Of a stretch of 64,000 nucleotides of DNA, positions 43,697-53,091 are shown in pieces. The notes beneath the pieces are model-generated. The model did not search any database. It saw nothing but the letters and a program-made list of their open reading frames with translations, and was not told the DNA's origin. The translations under genes and the position numbers were made by a program. This stretch comes from Flavobacterium sp. (GTDB lineage: Bacteria; Bacteroidota; Bacteroidia; Flavobacteriales; Flavobacteriaceae), in NCBI RefSeq assembly GCF_029945805.1, contig NZ_JAQSDH010000011.1, positions 11,124 through 75,123 on the forward strand. The letters run 5' to 3'. The first letter of the stretch is position 1. Each line of letters begins with the position of its first letter.

Positions 43697-44278
43697 TTAT
43701 AAATTTTTTAATGCTTGTTTGATTATTGTTTCAACTCCAGCTTCAGGATTATCTTTTATGATTTTATCAACCACTCTTTCAGCATTTTTTCGGATGTAGC
43801 CTAATACCTCCAAAGCAGATAACGATTCTTCTCGGGAAATATTGTGTTGCGTTATCGATATTTCGCTCAAATCATATATTTTTAATACTTTGTCCTTTAA
43901 ATCCAAAATTACACGCTGCGCTGTTTTACTTCCAATTCCTTTTATAGATTGAATAGTAACAACGTCTGCATTAGCAATAGCATGGATTATTTGTTTTGGA
44001 TCTAATGATGATAACATTGTTCTTGCGATACTTGCTCCAATTCCAGAAACCGACAGTAATAACTTAAATAATTCTCTTTCCGATTTTTCAACGAAACCAA
44101 ACAAAGAATGCGCATCTTCCTTAATTTGAAGGTGCGTAAATAATTTTATAAAATCGGTGGTTGGAAGTAATGAAAAAGTATGCAACGAAATATTGATATG
44201 ATAACCAACGCCATTACAGTCAATTATTACTTCAGTAGGCGTCTTTTCAACTAATTTTCCTTGAATGTGTGCAATCAT
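43697..44278 (-). CDS. ruvA: Holliday junction branch migration protein RuvA
   Basis: RuvA binds Holliday junctions and loads the RuvB helicase in recombination repair. The 193-aa product shows the N-terminal OB domain (MIAHIQGKLVEKTPTEVIIDCNGVGYHINI), the DNA-contacting helix-hairpin-helix stretches LLSVSGIGASIARTMLSSL and IQSIKGIGSKTAQRVILDLKDK, and the C-terminal RuvB-binding domain (ALEVLGYIRKNAERVVDKI). It is the first gene before sprA and ends 3 nt before the sprA start codon. RuvB and RuvC are not in the window. Confidence 0.96.
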   Translation of the reverse strand: MIAHIQGKLVEKTPTEVIIDCNGVGYHINISLHTFSLLPTTDFIKLFTHLQIKEDAHSLFGFVEKSERELFKLLLSVSGIGASIARTMLSSLDPKQIIHAIANADVVTIQSIKGIGSKTAQRVILDLKDKVLKIYDLSEISITQHNISREESLSALEVLGYIRKNAERVVDKIIKDNPEAGVETIIKQALKNL

Positions 44279-44297
44279 TTTTACTAAAATCTAGTTC

Positions 44298-44305
44298 CAA
44301 ATATA
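44298..44305 (-). promoter_or_regulatory. Promoter -7 element of ruvA-sprA
   Basis: The minus strand reads TATATTTG, an exact TAnnTTTG match, 19 nt before the ruvA ATG. A well-spaced TTG is not visible. Confidence 0.5.
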
Positions 44306-44362
44306 GCAAAATTCTCCAAGTGAGGAAATCTGGCTTCAATATCTGTACAATAATACAAAAAC

Positions 44363-46654
44363 TTATCTGGCAGACATCTTTTTTCGCTTCTCTTTTTCCT
44401 GAGCATCAACTACCGCAACCGCAACCATATTTACCATTTCTTCCACACTAGCACCCAACTGGAAAATATGAACCGCTTTTTCCATTCCCATCATTATCGG
44501 ACCAATAGAATCAACTTTGTAAAGTTCTTTCAAAAGTTTATAGGTAATGTTTGCTGCGTCTAAATTTGGGAAAATTAAAGTGTTTACTTTTTTTCCAGCT
44601 AATTTTGAAAAAGGAAATTTTTTCTTTAACAATTCTGGATTCAATGCAAAATCAGTTTGGATTTCTCCATCTACAATTAAATCAGGATAATATTTGTGCA
44701 AATACGCTACAGCATCTCTCACTTTAGAAGCACTTTCATTATCAGATGAGCCAAAATTAGAAAATGAAACCATTGCAATTACTGGCTCTACTCCAAACAT
44801 TCTTGCAGTTTTTGCTGTCATCAAAGCAATTTTTGCCAATTCATCTGATGTTGGATTTGGATTAATAGCTGTATCCGATAAAAACATTGGGCCACGATTC
44901 GTCATCATCATATTTGCAGTAGCAATCAAAGTAATTCCGGGAGCTTTTCCAATTAATTGCATCAGCGGTTTTACCACAGAGGGATAACTTCGTGAATAAC
45001 CAGAAACCATAGCATCGGCTTCACCTTCGTTAACCATCATCGCTGCAAAATAATTACGTTCGCGCATCCATTTCTGAGCATCTAGTAATGCAATTCCTCT
45101 TCGTTGTCTCGACTCCCAATAATGATCTGCATATTTCAATCGGCGATCGTCTTCTTCTTTTGTTTTTGGATCAAAAATCGCCACATCGGCATCAAAGCCT
45201 AATTCTTCTTTGAGTTCTAAAATCACCTCTTTATTACCTAATAATATAGGAATCGCAATGCCTTCTTCGTGAGCAATCTGTGCCGCTTTCAATACATCTA
45301 AATGATCTGCTTCGGCAAATACTACACGTTTTGGATCTGTTTTTGCTCTGTTCGTCAACATACGAACCATTTTATTATCAGAGCCTAATCGTTCTAATAA
45401 TTCTTCCTCGTATTTTTCCCAATCTGTAATCGGATGTAAAGCAACTCCTGAATCCATAGCAGCTTTTGCTACAGCAGGCGGTACTTTCGCAATCAATCGT
45501 GGATCAAAAGGTTTAGGGATAATATACTCTTTTCCGAAAACTAATTTAGTCTCTCCGTAAGCAATATTCACTTGCTCCGGAACCGATTCTTTGGCCAATT
45601 CGGCTAAAGCAATTACCGCTGCTTTTTTCATTTGTTCATTAATCTTGGTAGCTCTCACGTCAAGTGCACCACGGAAAATGTATGGAAATCCAAGTACGTT
45701 ATTCACTTGATTAGGATGGTCAGAACGGCCGGTAGCCATAATGATGTCTTTTCTGGTTTTGATCGCCAAATCATAATTTATTTCTGGCGTTGGATTTGCC
45801 ATTGCAAACACAATTGGATTTTTTGCCATTCCCAATAACATCTCTGGCTTTACTATATCTCCGGTTGATAATCCGACAAAGACATCGGCTCCAACCATTG
45901 CTTCCAATAACGAAGGGAAGTTTTTATCAGTAGCATATTTTCGTTGATTATCTGAAATTTTAGGATCGTCTTTTTTAAGCGCGCCTTTACTGTTAAACAT
46001 CACAATATTTTCAGCTTGGACGCCAAAAGAAACGTAGAGATTTGCACACGCTATAGCGGCTGAACCAGCTCCCGAAATAACAATTTGTACTTCCTCCATC
46101 TTCTTTCCAGCTATTTCAACAGCATTCAATAACGCCGCTGCAGAAATAATTGCTGTTCCGTGTTGGTCATCATGCATTACCGGAATATTCAGTTCTTCAA
46201 CCAAACGTCTTTCAATTTCAAATGATTCTGGAGCTTTAATGTCTTCAAGGTTTATTCCGCCAAAAGTGGGAGCAATATTTTTAACGGTTTCTATGAAGGC
46301 ATCAATATCTTTAGTGTCAACTTCAATATCAAAAACGTCAATATCTGCAAAGATTTTGAATAATAAAGCTTTGCCCTCCATAACGGGTTTTGAAGCTTCG
46401 GGACCAATGTCTCCCAATCCTAAAACGGCGGTTCCGTTACTAATTACTGCAACCAAATTTCCTTTGGAAGTATATTTATAAACGTTGTTAACATCTTTGA
46501 CAATTTCCAAGCAAGGCTCGGCGACGCCAGGAGAATAAGCCAATGACAAATCTCTTTGGGTTGCATATTTCTTGGTTGGAACTACTTGAATTTTTCCTGG
46601 AGTAGGTTTGGCGTGGTATAAAAGTGCTTCTCGTCGTTTACTATCTTTCTGCAT
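44363..46654 (-). CDS. maeB: NADP-dependent malic enzyme with phosphotransacetylase-like domain
   Basis: MaeB-type enzymes oxidatively decarboxylate malate to pyruvate with NADP. The 763-aa product has the malic enzyme domain (about 1-425) with SLAYSPGVAEPCLEI, the Lys-containing GNLVAVISNGTAVLGLGDIG, metal-binding VMHDDQHGTAI and the Rossmann motif VISGAGSAAIACA. The second half resembles phosphate acetyltransferase (RVVFAEADHLDVLKAA, AMVSGYSRSYPSVVKPLMQLIG, MMGMEKAVHIFQLGASVEEMVN). In known MaeB proteins the second part acts in acetyl-CoA regulation. The gene stands alone with its own promoter. Confidence 0.95.
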   Translation of the reverse strand: MQKDSKRREALLYHAKPTPGKIQVVPTKKYATQRDLSLAYSPGVAEPCLEIVKDVNNVYKYTSKGNLVAVISNGTAVLGLGDIGPEASKPVMEGKALLFKIFADIDVFDIEVDTKDIDAFIETVKNIAPTFGGINLEDIKAPESFEIERRLVEELNIPVMHDDQHGTAIISAAALLNAVEIAGKKMEEVQIVISGAGSAAIACANLYVSFGVQAENIVMFNSKGALKKDDPKISDNQRKYATDKNFPSLLEAMVGADVFVGLSTGDIVKPEMLLGMAKNPIVFAMANPTPEINYDLAIKTRKDIIMATGRSDHPNQVNNVLGFPYIFRGALDVRATKINEQMKKAAVIALAELAKESVPEQVNIAYGETKLVFGKEYIIPKPFDPRLIAKVPPAVAKAAMDSGVALHPITDWEKYEEELLERLGSDNKMVRMLTNRAKTDPKRVVFAEADHLDVLKAAQIAHEEGIAIPILLGNKEVILELKEELGFDADVAIFDPKTKEEDDRRLKYADHYWESRQRRGIALLDAQKWMRERNYFAAMMVNEGEADAMVSGYSRSYPSVVKPLMQLIGKAPGITLIATANMMMTNRGPMFLSDTAINPNPTSDELAKIALMTAKTARMFGVEPVIAMVSFSNFGSSDNESASKVRDAVAYLHKYYPDLIVDGEIQTDFALNPELLKKKFPFSKLAGKKVNTLIFPNLDAANITYKLLKELYKVDSIGPIMMGMEKAVHIFQLGASVEEMVNMVAVAVVDAQEKEKRKKMSAR

Positions 46655-46674
46655 GGTCTTAAATTTGATAGCTA

Positions 46675-46682
46675 CAAAGGTA
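46675..46682 (-). promoter_or_regulatory. Promoter -7 element of maeB
   Basis: The minus strand reads TACCTTTG, matching TAnnTTTG, 20 nt before the maeB ATG. Confidence 0.5.
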
Positions 46683-46801
46683 GAAGACTGAACTTAAAAA
46701 GGAAACTTTTAGGGGTTTCTTTTGGAAAAAGTTAAAAAAGAAATGCTGCAATTAAAACCACAGCTTTTCAAAACCTAACTAAACTCAAATATTTTCTGTT
46801 T

Positions 46802-47731
46802 TTATTCTTTTATCAATTGGTTGATATTAATATTATCGGGTAAGCGACCCACATTTTGAAGCTTGATGGTGGCCAGCTTTTGCGCAATCGAAATACTTTC
46901 TTCTAAACTTTTATTTTCAATTTGAGCAAATAAAAAACCGGTCCAAAAGGCATCACCAGCTCCGGTTGTATCTTTAATTTCGTCTATTTGAATTGCTTTT
47001 TGAAAGAATAAGCCTTGTTTTAAATCAGAAACTACCACACCATTTTTACCTTTAGTTAGGCAAATTGTAGATGCTCCTAAACTGTGAAAGTAGTCGAAAA
47101 TATAATCTTCTGATTTGACAGCTGCAAACAATCGGTAGCAATCATCTTCACTAAGTTTCACTAGGGGATCATTGGTTAAATATTCCTTTAAAATCAATTT
47201 AGCTTCTTCTCTGTCGGGCCAGATTCTTTCAGAGAAATTAATGTCAATACTGAGTTTCAGTCCAAATTCTGCAGCTTTTTGTGCACGGTTTAAAATAGTT
47301 TGCCTTGCCGGATTTTTACTTAGTGCGAAACAAGTTGTATGGAATATTTTAGCATCGGCAATGATTTCATCCGGCAATTGATTTTCGTAGATTTCGCAAT
47401 CTGCCTGACGGTACGGAATAAAATCGGGTGTTTCTGTCGATTTGGAAACAAAGATTACAGAAGTAGGCAAAGTTTCCAACTTTCTTATTTGTTTAGTATT
47501 TACGTTATTGGCTTTTAATTTTCTCACAACATAATCTCCAAGACCGTCTTCACCGCATGAGGCAACGAGCACGGAATTCAAACCCAGACGAGATGAATTT
47601 ACTGCAACATTGGTTGGAGAACCGCCCAAAAAACGATGGTAGTCTTTAGTTCTATTGATGGAAGTATTGATTTCGTGACCGATAAAATCGATCAGGACTT
47701 CGCCTATGCATATAATATCTATTGATTTCAA
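46802..47731 (-). CDS. PfkB-family fructokinase
   Basis: This ribokinase/PfkB-type kinase most likely phosphorylates fructose to fructose-6-phosphate. The 309-aa product opens with ICIGEVLIDFIG, has the first PfkB signature GGSPTNVAVNSSRLG (about 36-50), VASCGEDGLGDYV, and the second signature DTTGAGDAFWTGFL with the catalytic Asp (about 249-262). Fructokinases of this type have this arrangement. The start codon is TTG and immediately follows the TAA of the invertase-like gene. It ends the receptor-carrier-hydrolase-kinase run, and its product step fits release of fructose from sucrose. Confidence 0.88.
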   Translation of the reverse strand: MKSIDIICIGEVLIDFIGHEINTSINRTKDYHRFLGGSPTNVAVNSSRLGLNSVLVASCGEDGLGDYVVRKLKANNVNTKQIRKLETLPTSVIFVSKSTETPDFIPYRQADCEIYENQLPDEIIADAKIFHTTCFALSKNPARQTILNRAQKAAEFGLKLSIDINFSERIWPDREEAKLILKEYLTNDPLVKLSEDDCYRLFAAVKSEDYIFDYFHSLGASTICLTKGKNGVVVSDLKQGLFFQKAIQIDEIKDTTGAGDAFWTGFLFAQIENKSLEESISIAQKLATIKLQNVGRLPDNININQLIKE

Positions 47732-48907
47732 TTAGGTATACAATTTAAAATTAGTATGGACTGATTGATGAAGTAAAACAGTTGCTGCAGCACTCCATGC
47801 ACAAAACGCAACACCATTTGGCTTGCTGGTTTTAGTATTGAAATTTTCATAAAATGAAAAATCCTCTATACTGTTCGCGGCATTAATTTTTGCTAAAAGA
47901 CTTTCCACTTTATTTGTCTCGCCTTTTGTATTTAATGCCAGTCCGAAAAAGCCATTGACCATGGGCCAGCTTCCTCCGTTATGGAATTCATAAGGAAAAT
48001 TTCGAAACTCGTATTTGCAATTGTTCCTGAGTAAAATCCAATGTTCATCATTTTCGAAAATGGGTTGCCAAAAAGCGGGAAGCAATCCCAATTGGGTCTC
48101 GGCAGCAAGAGCATTTGCGTAGTTCAATATTGTATTCTGAAATTCATTGGAACCAATGTTTAGCAATACAACCAAAGAATTTGCAAATGCATCGAATTGT
48201 GTTTTATATCCTGAAGGCGAAAAAGAGCAAGGCATATAATCTTGGAATTGAACTTCATTATAAGCGCGCTCATGGTATTTATCCCCAGTAGAAGAAGGCA
48301 TGAAATTAATTTCGAGCTGCTTGTTAATTTTTTCTATTTTGTTTGCAATTGCATCACTTTTTACAAAGAAATTATAACTCCGTAGAGCCCAAATACGAAG
48401 TAACTGGTCGTATAAAACATAACCGTCTGTAATGTATTCATCTGCCCAATTTCCTGAAAGCGGCACATATAATAAGTGTTTATTATTAAATTCCCACGCA
48501 TCCAGAAGATCAAGACATTTCTCAATTTCTATAGTGTATTTGGCAACATAAGAAGCATCAGATTTATAAATTGCATATTGACATATGCCGATTACAAACC
48601 AGGTTACTGCATCAACTCTTCCGGCCAAACCGCCATAACTTACTTCGGTAATTCCTTCAGAAATTAGAACATTTGACGGGATTGTTCCAATTTTATGTTG
48701 GTTACCTGCCAACGTTTCTAAAGTACTTTTGAAAGTTTCAATCAATTCTTTATCATCGGATGCCAAAGCTGCCAGACCGCAAATCACGCCATCTCTTGCC
48801 CAAACCCTTTTATAGTTTGAAGTGTTTTGTGCACTTGCTAAAAATCCGTTTGGAGTAGAAACGCGGTGCAGTAGTTCAATTGCTTTATGATAAGTAGTGT
48901 TATTCAC
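47732..48907 (-). CDS. GH100-like neutral invertase, putative
   Basis: This 391-aa protein has an (alpha/alpha)6-barrel glycosidase look and no signal peptide, so it acts in the cytoplasm. Blocks resembling plant and cyanobacterial alkaline/neutral invertases (GH100) are YKRVWARDGVICGLAAL (about 32-48), GRVDAVTWFVIGICQYA (about 97-113, with Asp99 a candidate catalytic residue) and YEFHNGGSWPMVNGF. At 391 aa it is somewhat shorter than those enzymes. The start is GTG, overlapping the MFS stop by 8 nt, and a fructokinase begins directly after the stop. The context argues for sucrose cleavage to glucose and fructose. A related debranching-type glycosidase is the alternative. Confidence 0.65.
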   Translation of the reverse strand: MNNTTYHKAIELLHRVSTPNGFLASAQNTSNYKRVWARDGVICGLAALASDDKELIETFKSTLETLAGNQHKIGTIPSNVLISEGITEVSYGGLAGRVDAVTWFVIGICQYAIYKSDASYVAKYTIEIEKCLDLLDAWEFNNKHLLYVPLSGNWADEYITDGYVLYDQLLRIWALRSYNFFVKSDAIANKIEKINKQLEINFMPSSTGDKYHERAYNEVQFQDYMPCSFSPSGYKTQFDAFANSLVVLLNIGSNEFQNTILNYANALAAETQLGLLPAFWQPIFENDEHWILLRNNCKYEFRNFPYEFHNGGSWPMVNGFFGLALNTKGETNKVESLLAKINAANSIEDFSFYENFNTKTSKPNGVAFCAWSAAATVLLHQSVHTNFKLYT

Positions 48908-50219
48908 TTTCTATAGTTTTATTGGATTTTTTTACGTTAATAAAAAGTGTACAAACAGCCGCCAGCATTAACAACGAACCGGCAAAAGTGATGGCTTGAC
49001 GAGGGTCGTTATTTAAAAAATGCTTTAATATGTATCCGAAAGTCAGTGTTTGAATAAACATCGGAATCACAATCATCATATTGATAATTCCCATATATAC
49101 TCCGTAGCGTTCTTTAGGAATATTGGAAATAACCATCAGATAGGGAATTCCCATCATACTTGCCCAACCAATTCCGAAACCAGTAATAGCAGGAAATAAT
49201 AAATATTTATTTTGGATGTGTGGAAATAATAGAAAACCAATTGCTGCTAAAACTAAACATATGAAGTGTACTTGTTTTGGCGAATATTTTCGTGCCAGAT
49301 AGGCCAAATAAAAAGCAACTAAAAACGTAACGATATTATACCATCCATTCACTAAACCAGTCCAAGCCACTGCTTCTTCGTAAAGTTTGCTGTTTTGTTT
49401 TGGTGTAGTATTCCAAATGGAAAGCGCTATGCTTTTAGAAGAATTTTGCCAATAACAAAACAAAGCATACCATTGAAATAAATAAACTAATGCTAATTGC
49501 CACATTACTTTTGGCATATGTTTTATTGCCTTAAGGATGTCTATAAAAGGCGTTGCAATATTTATTTTTTCAGATTGCATCCCCTGTAATTCAGCTTCTG
49601 ACGGCGGAATTTCTTTCGTTGTATGCGAGCTCCACCAAACGGAACCGACAGAACAAACTGCTCCTAAAAAAAAGGATGCAAAAACCCATGTGGGTAATTT
49701 TCCGGTTGTTCCGATAAATATCAAAGGAAAAATAAATAACGAAATGTTGGCCAATGTTTGTCCAAATCCTGTGAAAAAACTTTGCGCCTGAAAACCCATT
49801 GCTTGTTGAGAATCATCTAGTTTATCGACAATAAATGCTCTGTAAGGTTCCATTGCTGTATTGTTTCCGGCATCTAAAATCCAAAGTAATCCTGCTGCCA
49901 TCCAAAGTGAGCTACTAAACGGAAATAAAAATAAAGCCAAGCTGCATAACAAAGCCCCAATTAAAAAATAAGGTTTGCGTCTTCCTCCAAATTTTGGCAA
50001 CCACGTTTTATCACTTAATGCGCCAATTATTGGCTGTATCAACAATCCGGTTAATGGTCCGGCAAGATTCAATAAAGGCAATTGATCTGGACTTGCACCA
50101 AGAAAATCATATATAGGATTTACCGCGCTTTGTTGCAATCCAAAACTATATTGAATTCCAAAAAAACCAACGTTCATGTTGATAATTTGCCAGAAGCTTA
50201 AAGTTGGTTTAAAACTCAT
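48900..50219 (-). CDS. SLC45/SUT-like MFS transporter, probable sucrose importer
   Basis: This is a 439-aa inner-membrane carrier of the same SLC45/plant sucrose transporter branch as the maltose-locus carrier. The signature is AGPLTGLLIQPIIGALSDKTW with GGRRKPYFLIGALL after it, and GLLWILDAGNNTAMEPYRAFIVDKL follows. About 12 membrane segments are visible. I chose the ATG at 50219; a TTG at 50249 would add ten residues. It overlaps the invertase-like gene by 8 nt. With fructokinase and invertase-like genes next to it, sucrose is the likely substrate. A hairpin separates it from the receptor gene upstream. Confidence 0.85.
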   Translation of the reverse strand: MSFKPTLSFWQIINMNVGFFGIQYSFGLQQSAVNPIYDFLGASPDQLPLLNLAGPLTGLLIQPIIGALSDKTWLPKFGGRRKPYFLIGALLCSLALFLFPFSSSLWMAAGLLWILDAGNNTAMEPYRAFIVDKLDDSQQAMGFQAQSFFTGFGQTLANISLFIFPLIFIGTTGKLPTWVFASFFLGAVCSVGSVWWSSHTTKEIPPSEAELQGMQSEKINIATPFIDILKAIKHMPKVMWQLALVYLFQWYALFCYWQNSSKSIALSIWNTTPKQNSKLYEEAVAWTGLVNGWYNIVTFLVAFYLAYLARKYSPKQVHFICLVLAAIGFLLFPHIQNKYLLFPAITGFGIGWASMMGIPYLMVISNIPKERYGVYMGIINMMIVIPMFIQTLTFGYILKHFLNNDPRQAITFAGSLLMLAAVCTLFINVKKSNKTIESE

Positions 50220-50292
50220 TTTATTTTTAGTTTTCTGTAAATTCTCCAAAGACCTGCTTCAGAAAAGTATTCGGAGTAGTATTTTACTAATT

Positions 50293-50334
50293 TAAAAACA
50301 ATTCCCATACCAATAAGAAATTGGTATAGGAATT
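50293..50334 (-). terminator. Intercistronic attenuator between receptor and MFS genes
   Basis: AATTCCCATACCAAT (50300-50314) pairs with ATTGGTATAGGAATT (50320-50334) at 14 of 15 positions, and on the minus strand the stem is followed by TGTTTTTAAA. It looks like a leaky terminator that would leave more receptor mRNA than carrier and enzyme mRNA. Confidence 0.7.
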
Positions 50335-50358
50335 ACTCAAATTAAACATGAAATTTTA

Positions 50359-52983
50359 TTAGAACTTATAAGACAATGACATAGAAATTGATCTTCCCGG
50401 TAAAGGTCTTGCTCTAACATAGTTTGTGGTATTGTCAGTAATACTTCCTTCTTCAGCCTCGGTAATTGCTAAAGTATTTAGAAGATTATTCCCTGCAACA
50501 TTTAGAGATAATCCTTTAGTTACTGTGAATTCTACAAATCCATTCACAATCACAAATCCATCCATAACAAGTTCATTACTATCTTGTGTAAACGCTTTTG
50601 TCTGACCAATGAAACTCAACCCAACAGCATTCTTTTGTTTTGAAAATTTATAGGTTGGTATAAAATTGTACATCATTTTTGGTTGTCTTCTTGCTTCGTT
50701 ACCTTCATTTGCACCAGAAGTAATTTCTGCTTTTGTATAGGTAAATGCACCACGTAAATTCAAATCATCGTTTACATTGTATGATGTTTCTAATTCTAAA
50801 CCTAAAGATTTATAATTGTTTTGGATGATACTATTTGAAGTTGCTTCATAACCACCTTGCTCATCTGTTTTCGAACTAAATACTGTAGCATAGAAATATC
50901 CTTTAGAGAATTTTCTCTTGTATCCAATTTCTGCTTGAGTTAAAAAATCTAAAGAGTTGATTTTATCACCATCTAAATAATTTAAACCTGAAAATAATAT
51001 TCTGTCAGCTTTGGCAGATGCACCTTTACTGATTCTTGCAAAAACAGATTGTTGTGCATTTAATAAATAATTAGCTCCAACAGAATAAGACACATAACTA
51101 TAATCATAATCTACAGCAGTTGTATTGGCATTATTTATAGCAAATACGTTTTGCTCCGGTACCGAAATGTCATTGTCATTATTAATATCAAAAGTAGTTG
51201 AAGAACCACCTGCAAATGAACCATTTACCTGTCCTTTGTCATAGCGTATGCCCCCTTCTAACGATAGTTTATCAGTAGCATCAAAAGAAATGTTTGCATA
51301 AGGAGCAGAGACATTGTATTGCGTATCATAATTTCGAGCTAAATTTCCCCAAAACGGAGTTCCATATGCGTACAAACCGTTTTCTGAAAGCAAGTTTCCG
51401 CCTGAATCCGTAACATTAATTAAACGAGGATTATCATCGGACACTTCTTGAAGATAAGAATTCCACAACCATGACATTGATATGTTTTGAATAGATTTGA
51501 AATAACCTGCTGTTACTCCAATTTTATCAAACTTCTTAGTGATTCTTAAATCATTCATGAAGTTGTTGAAGTTATTTAATTGTGTATCAAACATGTGAAT
51601 TCTGGTTACTAATCCATTTGGATTATTAAAAGCTGTTCCAGAATCTGCATAAGTTAACGTTGAACCAGCTCCAAAAGAGTTAGCAATAGTTGCTGCAGAA
51701 GCTACTTCAGCTGGAAATGCCGCAATAAATCCACCGCTATTAGATGAATAACGACCATTTTCTGTAACTTTCCAACCTTCCGCTAGTTCAAAAGTAGCAC
51801 TTACACCAATTGATTTTGATACTGGATTCATTCCGTCGGAAACAGCATCTCTACGTAATTCACCGTCTGGGCCTAAGCCTACATTTTGAGTTAAATAAAC
51901 AGATTGCAATGCCCCGTTAGTAGCATCGAATCCGCTAATACTTCCCCAGTTTGGACTACCGTTTGTACCAGTAACTTTAATAGGCATTGGCATGTAAGCA
52001 GCAGCTCTATCGTTTAAGAATTTAGTATAAATTGTAACTGACCCATTTTCAAATTCTTTTGTAATATTAAACTTGAATTGACCTCCATTATTGGCAGTAA
52101 AACCAAGGCTTCTAACTCCTTCACCTGTTCTATAAAAACCACCAGCATGGAAAAATAATCCGTCTCCAACTTTAGCGCCATATTCAATATCTGTTCTAAA
52201 GTCGTTGTAATCTAAACCAAAACTGGTAACCATACTCCCGCCTTCTGTTTTACCTGTTTTACTGATAAAATTGATTATTCCACCTGGTGAATTTGAAGAT
52301 AATGTAGAGGCTGAACCTCCACGAATTGCTTCAATTTTGCCTATATTTCTATCAAATCTTGTAAAAATATCAGAAGTTGCAAAAGCGATATCGCCAAATA
52401 AAAGTATTGGCAAACCGTCTTCTTGCAATTGCAAATATTTAGAACCTCCAGAAGAAATTGGCACACCACGAACGGTGATGTTGGCGTTTCCTTCTCCACC
52501 AGATGACTCTGAACGAATACCTGGAATAGTTCTGAAAATTTCTGCTGTTGATCTTGGTGCCGATTGCTCTACTTGTTTTACATCTAAAGTTGTGATAGAA
52601 ACACTTGATTTAATTTTGGTTCTAGGATTAACCACCCCAGTAACCACAACTTCTTCCAATTGTTTAGAATCATCTTGCAATTGAAAATCAAGAGTTGTTT
52701 TTCCATTAATGTCTGTTTTTTGATTCTGGGCTTCAGCACCAATATAAGAAACTGTTACTGTCTCTGAACCATCAGATAAGCCAGAAAGCGAATAACTTCC
52801 ATCGGCATTTGTTGAAGTAGATTTACCAGCTTTACTCAACACAACATTAGCGCCAGCAACTGCTTCGCCTTTTGTATCAGTAACTTTTCCTGATAAACTA
52901 CTACTTTGTGAAAAAGACAGGTTTGATAGCACTAACGCTATAAAAAATAGCAGTCTTTTCAAAAATAAAGTACTTTTTTTCAT
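50359..52983 (-). CDS. TonB-dependent receptor, probable sucrose transporter
   Basis: This 874-aa outer-membrane receptor has a signal peptide (ending LSNLSFSQ), a carboxypeptidase-regulatory-like domain (SLSGKVTDTKGEAVAGANVVL, about 28-110), a TonB-box-like LEEVVVTGVV, the plug (TAEIFRTIPGIRSESSGGEG, then NITVRGVPISSGG, IEAIRGGSASTLSSNSPGG) and a barrel ending SMSLSYKF. It is the first gene of the sucrose-type locus and has no SusD partner, as in other disaccharide receptors of the group. Two operators lie upstream between it and the divergent LacI gene. Substrate is inferred from the locus. Confidence 0.9.
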   Translation of the reverse strand: MKKSTLFLKRLLFFIALVLSNLSFSQSSSLSGKVTDTKGEAVAGANVVLSKAGKSTSTNADGSYSLSGLSDGSETVTVSYIGAEAQNQKTDINGKTTLDFQLQDDSKQLEEVVVTGVVNPRTKIKSSVSITTLDVKQVEQSAPRSTAEIFRTIPGIRSESSGGEGNANITVRGVPISSGGSKYLQLQEDGLPILLFGDIAFATSDIFTRFDRNIGKIEAIRGGSASTLSSNSPGGIINFISKTGKTEGGSMVTSFGLDYNDFRTDIEYGAKVGDGLFFHAGGFYRTGEGVRSLGFTANNGGQFKFNITKEFENGSVTIYTKFLNDRAAAYMPMPIKVTGTNGSPNWGSISGFDATNGALQSVYLTQNVGLGPDGELRRDAVSDGMNPVSKSIGVSATFELAEGWKVTENGRYSSNSGGFIAAFPAEVASAATIANSFGAGSTLTYADSGTAFNNPNGLVTRIHMFDTQLNNFNNFMNDLRITKKFDKIGVTAGYFKSIQNISMSWLWNSYLQEVSDDNPRLINVTDSGGNLLSENGLYAYGTPFWGNLARNYDTQYNVSAPYANISFDATDKLSLEGGIRYDKGQVNGSFAGGSSTTFDINNDNDISVPEQNVFAINNANTTAVDYDYSYVSYSVGANYLLNAQQSVFARISKGASAKADRILFSGLNYLDGDKINSLDFLTQAEIGYKRKFSKGYFYATVFSSKTDEQGGYEATSNSIIQNNYKSLGLELETSYNVNDDLNLRGAFTYTKAEITSGANEGNEARRQPKMMYNFIPTYKFSKQKNAVGLSFIGQTKAFTQDSNELVMDGFVIVNGFVEFTVTKGLSLNVAGNNLLNTLAITEAEEGSITDNTTNYVRARPLPGRSISMSLSYKF

Positions 52984-53070
52984 TTTTTGTAATTTGTTTG
53001 ATTAGTAATAATTATTGGTTTATTTTTCGAAATTATAATTTTACTTAACCTAAATTTAAGAATTTGATAC

Positions 53071-53084
53071 CGAAAACGTTTTCG
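53071..53084. promoter_or_regulatory. LacI-type operator 1 of the sucrose-type locus
   Basis: CGAAAACGTTTTCG is a perfect palindrome identical to the susC operator. It lies about 88 bp upstream of the receptor ATG. Its centre is 21 bp from that of operator 2. Confidence 0.85.
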
Positions 53085-53091
53085 AAAATAC

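Noticed and set aside
46655..46801. Searched for a terminator between fructokinase and maeB
   Set aside because: No convincing stem with a T-run was seen; read-through from the sucrose-type operon into maeB is possible but not supported.
52271..52684. 137-codon plus-strand open frame inside the TonB receptor gene
   Set aside because: The receptor plug motifs are on the other strand; no recognisable protein.
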